This document shows, one piece after another, positions 12,930 to 26,200 of a stretch of 64,000 bases of DNA. The first letter of the stretch is position 1; the number at the start of each line of letters is the position of its first letter. The notes below the pieces were generated by a model. The model did not search any database. It was not told the origin of the DNA and worked only from the letters and a program-made list of their open reading frames with translations. The DNA comes from Babylonia areolata. Its lineage: Eukaryota > Mollusca > Gastropoda > Neogastropoda > Buccinidae. The position numbers were made by a program, and so were the translations under genes. Location of the stretch: contig NC_134878.1 in the NCBI RefSeq assembly GCF_041734735.1, positions 37,188,883 through 37,252,882 of the forward strand. Direction: 5' to 3'.

Positions 12930-15900
12930 ACTAATAACTCAATAATTAAACAATAACACGATGATAAATTATCAGTCAATCACACAGAAAAGGAAGGGTC
13001 CGCTAAGTGTTGCATAACTTCAACGGTCGATTTGTGCGCGGTTTCGGCCGGTTTCTAGGTGTTTCTCGGCCCTCTCTGTCGGCCCTCTCTGTCATTCACT
13101 AATAATTCAATAATTAAACAATAACTCGATGATAAATTATTAGTCAATCACACAGAAAAATCACTCTGTCCACAGAAAAGATAAGCGATTTTTCCGTGCA
13201 TTCCACGGACAAATCATCTTTGAGCCCTCTCAATAATTTACTAATAATTCAAACATTAAACAATAACGCCATGACAAATTATCAATCAAATTCACAGAAA
13301 AATCACTTAGCTTTTGTTCTGAAGCTTGCAGGGTGCCTGTAAAAACTGACCAGGTGATCTTCACACCAGGCGGATTCATTCAGCCCCACTACCCGATTTC
13401 AAATGCTGCCCCCACCCAGCTCACAGTCAGGAAGGGTCCGCTAAGTGTTGCATAACTTCAACGGTCGATTTGTGCGCGGTTTCGGCAGGTTTCTAGGTGT
13501 TTCTCGGCCCTCTCTGTCGGCCCTCTCTGTCATTCACTAATAATTCAATAATTAAACAATAACACGATGATAAATTATCAGTCAATCACACAGAAAAGGA
13601 AGGGTCCGCTAAGTGTTGCATAACTTCAACAGTCGATTTGTGCGCGGTTTCGGCCAGTTTCTAGGTGTTTCTCGGCCCTCTCTGTTGGCCCTCTCTGGCA
13701 TTCACTAACAATTCAATAATTAAACCATAACACGATGATAAATTATCAGTCAATCACACAGAAAAATCACTCTGTCCACAGAAAAGATTAGCGATTTTTC
13801 CGTGCATTCAACGGACAAATCATCTTTGAGCCCTCTCAATAATTTACTAATAATTCAAACATTAAACAATAACGCCATGACAAATTATTAATCAAATTCA
13901 CAGAAAAATCACTTAGCTTTTGTTCTGAAGCTTGCAGGTTGCCTGTAAAAACTGACCAGGTGATCTTAACACCTGGCGGATTCATTCAGCCCCACTACCC
14001 GATTTCAAATGCTGCCACCACCCAGCTCACAGTAAGGAAGGGTCCGCTAAGTGTTGCATAACTTCAACGGTCTATTTGTGCGTGGTTTCGGCCGGTTTCT
14101 AGGTGTTTCTCGGCCCTCTCTGTCGGCCCACTCTGTCATTCACTAATAATTCAATAATTAAACAATAACACGATGATAAATTATCAGTCAATCACACAGA
14201 AAAGGAAGTGTCCGCTAAGTGTTGCATAACTTCAACGGTCGATTTCTGCGCGGTTTCGGCCGGTTTCTTGTTGTTTCTCGGCCCTCTCTGTCGGCCCTCT
14301 CTGTCCTTCACTAATAATTCAATAATTAAACAAGAACACGATGATAAATTATCAGTCAATGACACAGAAAAAATCACTCTTTCCACAGGAAAGATAAGCG
14401 ATTTTTCCGTGCATTCAACGGACAAATCATCTTTGAGCCCTCTCAATAATTTACTAATAATTCAAACATTAAACAATAACGCTATGACAAATTATTAATC
14501 AAATTCACAGAAAAATCACTTAGCTTTTGTTCTGAAGCTTGCAGGTTGCCTGTAAAAACTGACCAGGTGATCTTAACACCTGGCGGATTCATTCAGCCCC
14601 ACTACCCGATTTCAAATGCTGCCCCACCCAGCTCACAGTCAGGAAGGGTCCGCTAAGTGTTGCATAACTTCAACGGTCGATTTGTGCGCGGTTTCGGCCG
14701 GTTTCTAGGTGTTTCTCGGCCCTCTCTGTCGGCCCTCTCTGTCATTCACTAATAATTCAATAATTAAACAATAACACGATGATAAATTATCAGTCAATCA
14801 CACAGAAAAGGAAGGGTCCGCTAAGTGTTGCATAACTTCAATGGTCGATTTGTGCGCGGTTTTCGGCCGGTTTCTAGGTGTTTTTCGGCCCTCTCTGTCG
14901 GCCCCTCTCTGTCGTTCACTAATAATTCAATGATTAAACAATAACACGATGATAAATTATCAGTCAATCACACAGAAAAATCACTCTGTCCACAGAAAAG
15001 ATAAGCGATTTTTCCGTGCATTCAACGGACAAATCATCTTTGAGCCCTCTCAATAATTTACTAATAATTCAAACATTAAACAATAACGCCATGACAAATT
15101 ATCAATCAAATTCACAGAAAAATCACTTAGCTTTTGTTCTGAAGCTTGCAGGGTACCTGTAAAAACTGACCAGGTGATCTTAACACCTGGCGGATTCATT
15201 CAGCCCCACTACCCGATTTCAAATGCTACCCCCACCCAGCTCACAGTCAGGAAGGGTCCGCTAAGTGTTGCATAACTTCAACGGTCGATTTGTGCGCGGT
15301 TTCGGCCGGTTTCTAGGTGTTTCTCGGCCCTCTCTGTCGGCCCTCTCTGTCATTCACTAATAATTCAATAATTAAAACAATAACACGATGATAAATTATC
15401 AGTCAATCACACAGAAAAGGAAGGGTCCGCTAAGTGTTGCATAACTTCAACGGTCGATTTGTGCGCGGTTTCGGCCGGTTTCTAGGTGTTTCTCAGCCCT
15501 CTCTGTCGGCCCTCTCTGTCATTCACTAATAATTCAATAATTAAACAATAACACGATGATAAATTATCAGTCAATCACACAGAAAAATCACTCTGTCCAC
15601 AAAAAAGATAAGTGATTTTTCCGTGCATTCAACGGACAAATCATCTTTGAGCCCTCTCAATAATTTTACTAATAATTCAAACATTAAACAATAACGCCAT
15701 GAATAATTATTAATCAAATTCACAGAAAAATCGCTTAGCTTTTGTTCTGAAGCTTGCAGGTTGTCTGTAAAAACTGACCAGGTGATCTTAACACCTTGCG
15801 GATTCATTCAGCCCCACTACCCGATTTCAAATGCTGCCCCCACCCAGCTCACAGTCAGGAAGGGTCTGCTAAGTGTTGCATAACTTCAACAGTCGATTTG

Positions 15901-18900
15901 TGCGCGGTTTCGGCCGGTTTCTAGGTGTTTCTCGGCCCTCTCTGTCGGCCCTCTCTGTCATTCACTAATAACTCAATAATTAAACAATAACACGATGATA
16001 AATTATCAGTCAATCACACAGAAAAGGAAGGGTCCGCTAAGTGTTGCATAACTTCAACGGTCGATTTGTGCGCGGTTTCGGCCGGTTTCTAGGTGTTTCT
16101 CGGCCCTCTCTGTCGGCCCTCTCTGTCATTCACTAATAATTCAATAATTAAACAATAACACGATGATAAATTATCAGTCAATCACACAGAAAAATCACTC
16201 TGTCCACAGAAAAGATAAGCGATTTTTCCGTGCATTCAACGGACAAATTACCTTTGAGCCCTCTCAATAATTTACTAATAATTCAAACATTAAACAATAA
16301 CGCCATGACAAATTATCAATCAAATTCACAGAAAAATCACTTAGCTTTTGTTCTGAAGCTTGCAGGGTGCCTGTAAAAACTGACCAGGTGATCTTAACAC
16401 CTGGCGGATTCATTCAGCCCCACTACCCGATTTCAAATGCTGACCCCACCCAGCTCACAGTCAGGAAGGGTCCGCTAAGTGTTGCATAACTTCAACGGTC
16501 GATTTGTGCGCGGTTTCGGCCGGTTTCTAGGTGTTTCTCGGCCCTCTCTGTCGGCCCTCTCTGTCATTCACTAATAATTCAATACTTAAACAATAACACG
16601 ATGATAAATTATCAGTCAATCACACAGAAAACGAAGGGTCCGCTAAGTGTTGCATTACTTCAACGGTCGATTTGTGCGCGGTTTCGGCCGGTTTCTAGGT
16701 GTTTCTCGGCCCTCTCTGTCGGCCCTCTCTGTCATTCACTAATAATTCAATAATTAAACAATAACACGATGATAAATTATCAGTCAATCACACAGAAAAA
16801 TCACTCTGTCCACAGAAAGGATAAGCGATTTTTCCGTGCATTCACGGACAAATCATCTTTGAGCCCTCTCAATAATTTACTAATAATTCAAACATTAAGC
16901 AATAACGCCATGACAAATTATCAATCAAATTCACAGAAAAATCACTTAGCTTTTGTTCTGAAGCTTGCAGGGTGCCTATAAAAACTGACCAGGTGATCTT
17001 CACACCAGGCGGATTCATTCAGCCCCACTACCCGATTTCAAATGCTGCCCCCACCCAGCTCACAGTCAGGAAGGGTCCGCTAAGTGTTGCATAACTTCAA
17101 CGGTCGATTTGTGCGCGGTTTCGGCCGGTTTCTAGGTGTTTCTCGGCCCTCTCTGTCGGCCCTCTCTGTCATTCACTAATAATTCAATAATTAAACAATA
17201 ACACGATGATAAATTATCAGTCAATCACACAGAAAAGGAAGGGTCCGCTAAGTTTTGCATAACTTCAATGGTCGATTTGTGCGCGGTTTCGGCCGGTTTC
17301 TAGGTGTTTTTCGGCCCTCTCTGTCGGCCCTCTCTGTCGTTCACTAATAATTCAATGATTAAACAATAACACGATGATAAATTATCAGTCAATCACACAG
17401 AAAAATCACTCTGTCCACAGAAAAGATAAGCGATTTTTCCGTGCATTCAACGGACAAATCATCTTTGAGCCCTCTCAATAATTTACTAATAATTCAAACA
17501 TTAAACAATCACGCCATGACAAATTATCAATCAAATTCACAGAAAAATCACTTAGCTTTTGTTCTGAAGCTTGCAGGGTGCCTGTAAAAACTGACCAGGT
17601 GATCTTAACACCTGGCGGATTCATTCAGCCCCACTACCCGATTTCAAATGCTACCCCCACCCAGCTCACAGTCAGGAAGGGTCCGCTAAGTGTTGCATAA
17701 CTTCAACGGTCGATTTGTGCGCGGTTTCGGCCGGTTTCTAGGTGTTTCTCGGCCCTCTCTGTCGGCCCTCTCTGTCATTCACTAATAATTCAATAATTAA
17801 ACAATAACACGATGATAAATTATCAGTCAATCACACAGAAAAGGAAGGGTCCGCTAAGTGTTGCATAACTTCAACGGTCGATTTGTGCGCGGTTTCGGCC
17901 GGTTTCTAGGTGTTTCTCAGCCCTCTCTGTCGGCCCCTCTCTGTCATTCACTAATAATTCAATAATTAAACAATAACACGATGATAAATTATCAGTCAAT
18001 CACACAGAAAAATCACTCTGTCCACAAAAAAGATAAGTGATTTTTCCGTGCATTCAACGACAAATCATCTTTGAGCCCTCTCAATAATTTACTAATAATT
18101 CAAACATTAAACAATAACGCCATGAATAATTATTAATCAAATTCACAGAAAATCACTTAGCTTTTGTTCTGAAGCTTGCAGGTTTGCCTGTAAAAACTGA
18201 CCAGGTGATCTTAACACCTTGCGGATTCATTCAGCCCCACTACCCGATTTCAAATGCTGCCCCCACCCAGCTCACAGTCAGGAAGGGTCTGCTAAGTGTT
18301 GCATAACTTCAACAGTCGATTTGTGCGCGGTTTCGGCCGGTTTCTAGGTGTTTCTCGGCCCTCTCTGTCGGCCCTCTCTGTCATTCACTAATAACTCAAT
18401 AATTGAACAATAACACGATGATAAATTATCAGTCAATCACACAGAAAAGGAAGGGTCCGCTAAGTGTTGCATAACTTCAACGGTCGATTTGTGCGCGGTT
18501 TCGGCCGTTTCTAGGTGTTTCTCGGCCCTCTCTGTCGGCCCTCTCTGTCATTCACTAATAATTCAATAATTAAACAATAACACGATGATAAATTATCAGT
18601 CAATCACACAGAAAAATCACTCTGTCCACAGAAAAGATAAGCGATTTTTCCGTGCATTCAACGGACAAATTACCTTTGAGCCCTCTCAATAATTTACTAA
18701 TAATTCAAACATTAAACAATAACGCCATGACAAATTATCAATCAAATTCACAGAAAAATCACTTAGCTTTTGTTCTGAAGCTTGCAGGGTGCCTGTAAAA
18801 ACTGACCAGGTGATCTTAACACCTGGCGGATTCATTCAGCCCCACTACCCGATTTCAAATGCTGACCCCACCCAGCTCACAGTCAGGAAGGGTCCGCTAA

Positions 18901-21900
18901 GTGTTGCATAACTTCAACGGTCGATTTGTGCGCGGTTTCGGCCGGTTTCTAGGTGTTTCTCGGCCCTCTCTGTCCGCCCTCTCTGTCATTCACTAATAAT
19001 TCAATACTTAAACATTAACACGATGATAAATTATCAGTCAATCACACAGAAAAGGAAGGGTCCGCTAAGTGTTGCATTACTTCAACGGTCGATTTGTGCG
19101 CGGTTTCGGCCGGTTTCTAGGTGTTTCTCGGCCCTCTCTGTCGGCCCTCTCTGTCATTCACTAATAATTCAATAATTAAACAATAACACGATGATAAATT
19201 ATCAGTCAATCACACAGAAAAATCACTCTGTCCACAGAAAAGATAAGCGATTTTTCCGTGCATTCAACGGACAAATCATCTTTGAGCCCTCTCAATAATT
19301 ACTAATAATTCAAACATAAAACAATAACGCCATGACAAATTATCAATCAAATTCACAGAAAAATCACTTAGCTTTTGTTCTGAAGCTTGCAGGGTGCCTA
19401 TAAAAACTGACCAGGTGATCTTCACACCAGGCGGATTCATTCAGCCCCACTACCCGATTTCAAATGCTGCCCCCCACCCAGCTCACAGTCAGGAAGGGTC
19501 CGCTAAGTGTTGCATAACTTCAACGGTCGATTTGTGCGCGGTTTCGGCCGGTTTCTAGGTGTTTCTCGGCCCTCTCTGTCGGCCCTCTCTGTCATTCACT
19601 AATAATTCAATACTTAAACAATAACACGATGATAAATTATCAGTCAATCACACAGAAAAGGAAGGGTCCGCTAAGTGTTGCATTACTTCAACGGTCGATT
19701 TGTGCGCGGTTTCGGCCGGTTTCTAGGTGTTTCTCGGCCCTCTCTGTCGGCCCTCTCTGTCATTCACTAATAATTCAATAATTAAACAAGAACACGATGA
19801 TAAATTATCAGTCAATCACACAGAAAAATCACTCTGTCCACAGAAAAGATAAGCGATTTTTCCGTGCATTCAACGGACAAATCATCTTTGAGCCCTCTCA
19901 ATAATTTACTAATAATTCAAACATTAAACAATAACGCCATGACAAATTATCAATCAAATTCACAGAAAAATCACTTAGCTTTTGTTCTGAAGCTTGCAGG
20001 GTGCCTGTAAAAACTGACCAGGTGATCTTAACACCTGGCGGATTCATTCAGCCCCACTACCCGATTTCAAATGCTGGCCCCACCCAGCTCACAGTCAGGA
20101 AGGGTCCGCTAAGTGTTGCATAACTTCAACGGTCGATTTGTGCGCGGTTTCGGCCGGTTTTCTAGGTGTTTCTCGGCCCTCTCTGTCGGCCCTCTCTGTC
20201 ATTCACTAATAATTCAATAATTAAACAATAACACGATGATAAATTATCAGTCAATCACACAGAAAAGGTAGGGTCCGCTAAGTGTTGCATAACTTCAACG
20301 GTCGATTTGTGCGCGGTTTCGGCCGGTTTCTAGGTGTTTCTCGGCCCTCTCTGTCGGCCCTCTCTGTCATTCACTAATAATTCAATAATTAAACAAGAAC
20401 ACGATGATAAATTATCAGTCAATCACACAGAAAAATCACTCTGTCCACAGGAAAGATAAGCGATTTTTCCGTGCATTCAACGGACAAATCATCTTTGAGC
20501 CCTCTCAATTTACTAATAATTCAAACATTAAACAATAACGCCATGACATATTATTAATCAAATTCACAGAAAAATCACTTAACTTTTGTTCTGAAGCTTG
20601 CAGGTTGCCTGCAAAAAATGACCAGGTGATCTTAACACCTGGCGGATTCATTCAGCCCCACTACCCGATTTCAAATGCTGCCCCCACCCAGCTGACAGTC
20701 AGGAAGGGTCCACTAAGTGTTGCATAACTTCAACGGTCGATTTGTGCGCGGTTTCGGCCGGTTTCTAGGTGTTTCTCGGCCCTCTCTGTCGGCCCCTCTC
20801 TGTCATTCACTAATAATTCAATAATAAACAATAACACGATGATAAATTATCAGTCAATCACACAGAAAAGGAAGGGTCCGCTAAGTGTTGCATAACTTCA
20901 ACGGTCGATTTGTGCGCGGTTTCGGCCGGTTTCTAGGTGTTTCTCAGCCCTCTCTGTCGGCCCTCTCTGTCATTCACTAATAATTCAATAATTAAACAAT
21001 AACACGATGATAAATTATCAGTCAATCACACAGAAAAATCACTCTGTCTACAGAAAAGATAAGTGATTTTTCCGTGCATTCAACGGACAAATCATCTTTG
21101 AGCCCTCTCAATAATTTACTAATAATTCAAACATTAAACAATAAACGCCATGAATAATTATTAATCAAATTCACAGAAAATCACTTAGCTTTTGTTCTGA
21201 AGCTTGCAGGTTGCCTGTAAAAACTGACCAGGTGATCTTAACACCTTGCGGATTCATTCAGCCCCACTACCCGATTTCAAATGCTGCCCCACCCAGCTCA
21301 CAGTCAGGAAGGGTCTGCTAAGTGTTGCATAACTTCAACAGTCGATTTGTGCGCGGTTTCGGCCGGTTTCTAGGTGTTTCTCGGCCCTCTCTGTCGGCCC
21401 TCTCTGTCATTCACTAATAACTCAATAATTAAACAATAACACGATGATAAATTATCAGTCAATCACACAGAAAAGGAAGGGTCCGCTAAGTGTTGCATAA
21501 CTTCAACGGTCGATTTGTGCGCGGTTTCGGCCGGTTTCTAGGTGTTTCTCGGCCCTCTCTGTCGGCCCTCTCTGTCATTCACTAATAATTCAATAATTAA
21601 ACAATAACACGATGATAAATTATCAGTCAATCACACAGAAAAATCACTCTGTCCACAGAAAAGATAAGCCATTTTTCCGTGCATTCAACGGACAAATTAC
21701 CTTTGAGCCCTCTCAATAATTTACTAATAATTCAAACATTAAACAATAACGCCATGACAAATTATCAATCAAATTCACAGAAAAATCACTTACCTTTTGT
21801 TCTGAAGCTTGCAGGGTGCCTGTAAAAACTGACCAGGTGATCTTCACACCAGGCGGATTCATTCAGCCCCACTACCCGATTTCAAATGCTGCCCCCACCC
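12930..21900 (+). repeat. ~9.7-kb super-repeat of the left array, copy 1
   Basis: An ordered series of rare variants marks this block: aataactcgatg (13,12x), ggcaggtttc (13,49x), gttggccctctctggc (13,68x), gccatgaataatta (15,704; 18,125; 21,154), caatcacgcc (17,508), aattgaacaa (18,41x), gtccgccc (18,97x), aaaaggtaggg (20,26x) and agctgacagtc (20,69x). The same series occurs in the same order ~9.7-10.3 kb further on. The block is therefore a large-scale higher-order repeat of 16-17 dimers. Its ends are approximate because they were judged from markers only. Confidence 0.8.
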
Positions 21901-23234
21901 AGCTCACAGTCAGGAAGGGTCCGCTAAGTGTTGCATAACTTCAACGGTCGATTTGTGCGCGGTTTCGGCCGGTTTCTAGGTGTTTCTCGGCCCTCTCTGT
22001 CGGCCCTCTCTGTCATTCACTAATAATTCAATACTTAAACAATAACACGATGATAAATTATCAGTCAATCACACAGAAAAGGAAGGGTCCGCTAAGTGTT
22101 GCATTACTTCAACGGTCGATTTGTGCGCGGTTTCGGCCGGTTTCTAGGTGTTTCTCGGCCCTCTCTGTCGGCCCTCTCTGTCATTCACTAATAATTCAAT
22201 AATTAAACAAGAACACGATGATTAAATTATCAGTCAATCACACAGAAAAATCACTCTGTCCACAGAAAAGATAAGCGATTTTTCCGTGCATTCAACGGAC
22301 AAATCATCTTTGAGCCCTCTCAATAATTTACTAATAATTCAAACATTAAACAATAACGCCATGACAAATTATCAATCAAATTCACAGAAAAATCACTTAG
22401 CTTTTGTTCTGAAGCTTGCAGGGTGCCTGTAAAAACTGACCAGGTGATCTTCACACCAGGCGGATTCATTCAGCCCCACTACCCGATTTCAAATGCTGCC
22501 CCCACCCAGCTCACATTCAGGAAGGGTCCGCTAAGTGTTGCATAACTTCAACGGTCGATTTGTGCGCGGTTTCGGCCGGTTTCTAGGTGTTTCTTGGCCC
22601 TCTCTGTCGGCCCCTCTCTGTCATTCACTAATAATTCAATACTTAAACAATAACACGATGATAAATTATCAGTCAATCACACAGAAAAGGGAAGGGTCCG
22701 CTAAGTGTTGCATTACTTCAACGGTCGATTTGTGCGCGGTTTCGGCCGGTTTCTAAGTGTTTCTCGGCCCTCTCTGTCGGCCCTCTCTGTCATTCACTAA
22801 TATTTCAATAATTAAACAAGAACACGATGATAAATTATCAGTCAATCACACAGAAAAATTACTCTGTCCACAGAAAAGATAAGCGATTTTTCCATGCATT
22901 CAACGGACAAATCATCGTTGAGCCCTCTCAATAATTTACTAATAATTCAAACATTAAACAATAACGCCATGACAAATTATTAATCAAATTCACAGAAAAA
23001 TCACTTAGCTTTTGTTCTGAAGCTTGCAGGTTGCCTGTAAAAACTGACCAGGTGATCTTAACACCTGGCGGATTCATTCAGCCCCACTACCCGATTTCAA
23101 ATGCTGCCCCCACCCAGCTCACAGTCAGGAAGGGTCCGCTAAGTGTTGCATAACTTCAATGGTCGATTTGTGCGCGGTTTCGGCCGGTTTCTAGGTGATT
23201 CTCGGCCCTCTCTGTCGGCCCTCTCTGTCATTCA

Positions 23235-26200
23235 CTAATAACTCAATAATTAAACAATAACACGATGATAAATTATCAGTCAATCACACAGAAAAGGAAG
23301 GGTCCGCTAAGTGTTGGATAACTTCAACGGTCGATTTGTGCGCGGTTTCGGCCGGTTTCTAGGTGTTTCTCGGCCCTCTCTGTCGGCCCTCTCTGTCATT
23401 CACTAATAATTCAATAATTAAACAATAACTCGATGATAAATTATCAGTCAATCACACAGAAAAATCACTCTGTCCACAGAAAAGATAAGCGATTTTTCCG
23501 TGCATTCCACGGACAAATCATCTTTGAGCCCTCTCAATAATTTACTAATAATTCAAACATTAAACAATAACGCCATGACAAATTATCAATCAAATTCACA
23601 GAAAAATCACTTAGCTTTTGTTCTGAAGCTTGCAGGGTGCCTGTAAAAACTGACCAGGTGATCTTCACACCAGGCGGATTCATTCAGCCCCACTACCCGA
23701 TTTCAAATGCTGCCCCCACCCAGCTCACAGTCAGGAAGGGTCCGCTAAGTGTTGCATAACTTCAACGGTCGATTTGTGCGCGGTTTCGGCAGGTTTTCTA
23801 GGTGTTTCTCGGCCCTCTCTGTCGGCCCTCTCTGTCATTCACTAATAATTCAATAATTAAACAATAACACGATGATAAATTATCAGTCAATCACACAGAA
23901 AAGGAAGGGTCCGCTAAGTGTTGCATAACTTCAACGGTCGATTTGTGCGCGGTTTCGGCCAGTTTCTAGGTGTTTCTCGGCCCTCTCTGTTGGCCCTCTC
24001 TGGCATTCACTAACAATTCAATAATTAAACCATAACACGATGATAAATTATCAGTCAATCACACAGAAAAATCACTCTGTCCCACAGAAAAGAATTAGCG
24101 ATTTTTCCGTGCATTCAACGGACAAATCATCTTTGAGCCCTCTCAATAATTTACTAATAATTCAAACATTAAACAATAACGCCATGACAAATATTAATCA
24201 AATTCACAGAAAAATCACTTAGCTTTTGTTCTGAAGCTTGCAGGTTGCCTGTAAAAACTGACCAGGTGATCTTAACACCTGGCGGATTCATTCAGCCCCA
24301 CTACCCGATTTCAAATGCTGCCACCACCCAGCTCACAGTAAGGAAGGGTCCGCTAAGTGTTGCATAACTTCAATGGTCTATTTGTGCGTGGTTTCGGCCG
24401 GTTTCTAGGTGTTTCTCGGCCCTCTCTGTCGGCCCCACTCTGTCATTCACTAATAATTCAATAATTAAACAATAACACGATGATAAATTATCAGTCAATC
24501 ACACAGAAAAGGAAGTGTCCGCTAAGTGTTGCATAACTTCAACGGTCGATTTCTGCGCGGTTTCGACCGGTTTCTAGTTGTTTCTCGGCCCTCTCTGTCG
24601 GCCCTCTCTGTCCTTCACTAATCATTCAATAATTAAACAAGAACACGATGATAAATTATCAGTCAATGACACAGAAAAATCACTCTTTCCACAGGAAAGA
24701 TAAGCGATTTTTCCGTGCATTCAACGGACAAATCATCTTTGAGCCCTCTCAATAATTTACTAATAATTCAAACATTAAACAATAACGCTATGACAAATTA
24801 TTAATCAAATTCACAGAAAAATCACTTAGGCTTTTGTTCTGAAGCTTGCAGGTTGCCTGTAAAAACTGACCAGGTGATCTTAACACCTGGCGGATTCATT
24901 CAGCCCCACTACCCGATTTCAAATGCTGCCCCCACCCAGCTCACAGTCAGGAAGGGTCCGCTAAGTGTTGCATAACTTCAACGGTCGATTTGTGCGCGGT
25001 TTCGGCCGGTTTCTAGGTGTTTCTCGGCCCTCTCTGTCGGCCCTCTCTGTCATTCACTAATAATTCAATAATTAAACAATAACACGATGATAAATTATCA
25101 GTCAATCACACAGAAAAGGAAGGGTCCGCCTAAGTGTTGCATAACTTCAATGGTCGATTTGTGCGCGGTTTCGGCCGGTTTCTAGGTGTTTTTCGGCCCT
25201 CTCTGTCGGCCCTCTCTGTCGTTCACTAATAATTCAATGATTAAACAATAACACGATGATAAATTATCAGTCAATCACACAGAAAAATCACTCTGTCCAC
25301 AAAAAAGATAAGTGATTTTCCGTGCATTCAACGGACAAATCATCTTTGAGCCCTCTCAATAATTTACTAATAATTCAAACATTAAACAATACGCCTTGAA
25401 TAATTATTAATCAAATTCACAGAAAAATCACTTAGCTTTTGTTCTGAAGCTTGCAGGTTGTCTGTAAAAAGTGACCAGGTGATCTTAACACCTTGCGGAT
25501 TCATTCAGCCCCACTACCCGATTTCAAATGCTGCCCCCACCCAGCTCACAGTCAGGAAGGGTCTGCTAAGTGTTGCATAACTTCAACAGTCGATTTGTGC
25601 GCGGTTTCGGCCGGTTTCTAGGTGTTTTCTCGGCCCTCTCTGTCGGCCCTCTCTGTCATTCACTAATAACTCAATAATTAAACAATAACACGATGATAAA
25701 TTATCAGTCAATCACACAGAAAAGGAAGGGTCCGCTAAGTGTTGCATAACTTCAACGGTCGATTTGTGCGCGGTTTCGGCCGGTTTCTAGGTGTTTCTCG
25801 GCCCTCTCTGTCGGCCCTCTCTGTCATTCACTAATAATTCAATAATTAAACAATAACACGATGATAAATTATCAGTCAATCACACAGAAAAATCACTCTG
25901 TCCACAGAAAAGATAAGCGATTTTTCCGTGCATTCAACGGACAAATTACCTTTGAGCCCTCTCAATAATTTACTAATAATTCAAACATTAAACAATAACG
26001 CCATGACAAATTATCAATCAAATTCACAGAAAAATCACTTAGCTTTTGTTCTGAAGCTTGCAGGGTGCCTGTAAAAACTGACCAGGTGATCTTAACACCT
26101 GGCGGATTCATTCAGCCCCACTACCCGATTTCAAATGCTGACCCCACCCAGCTCACAGTCAGGAAGGGTCCGCTAAGTGTTGCATAACTTCAACGGTCGA

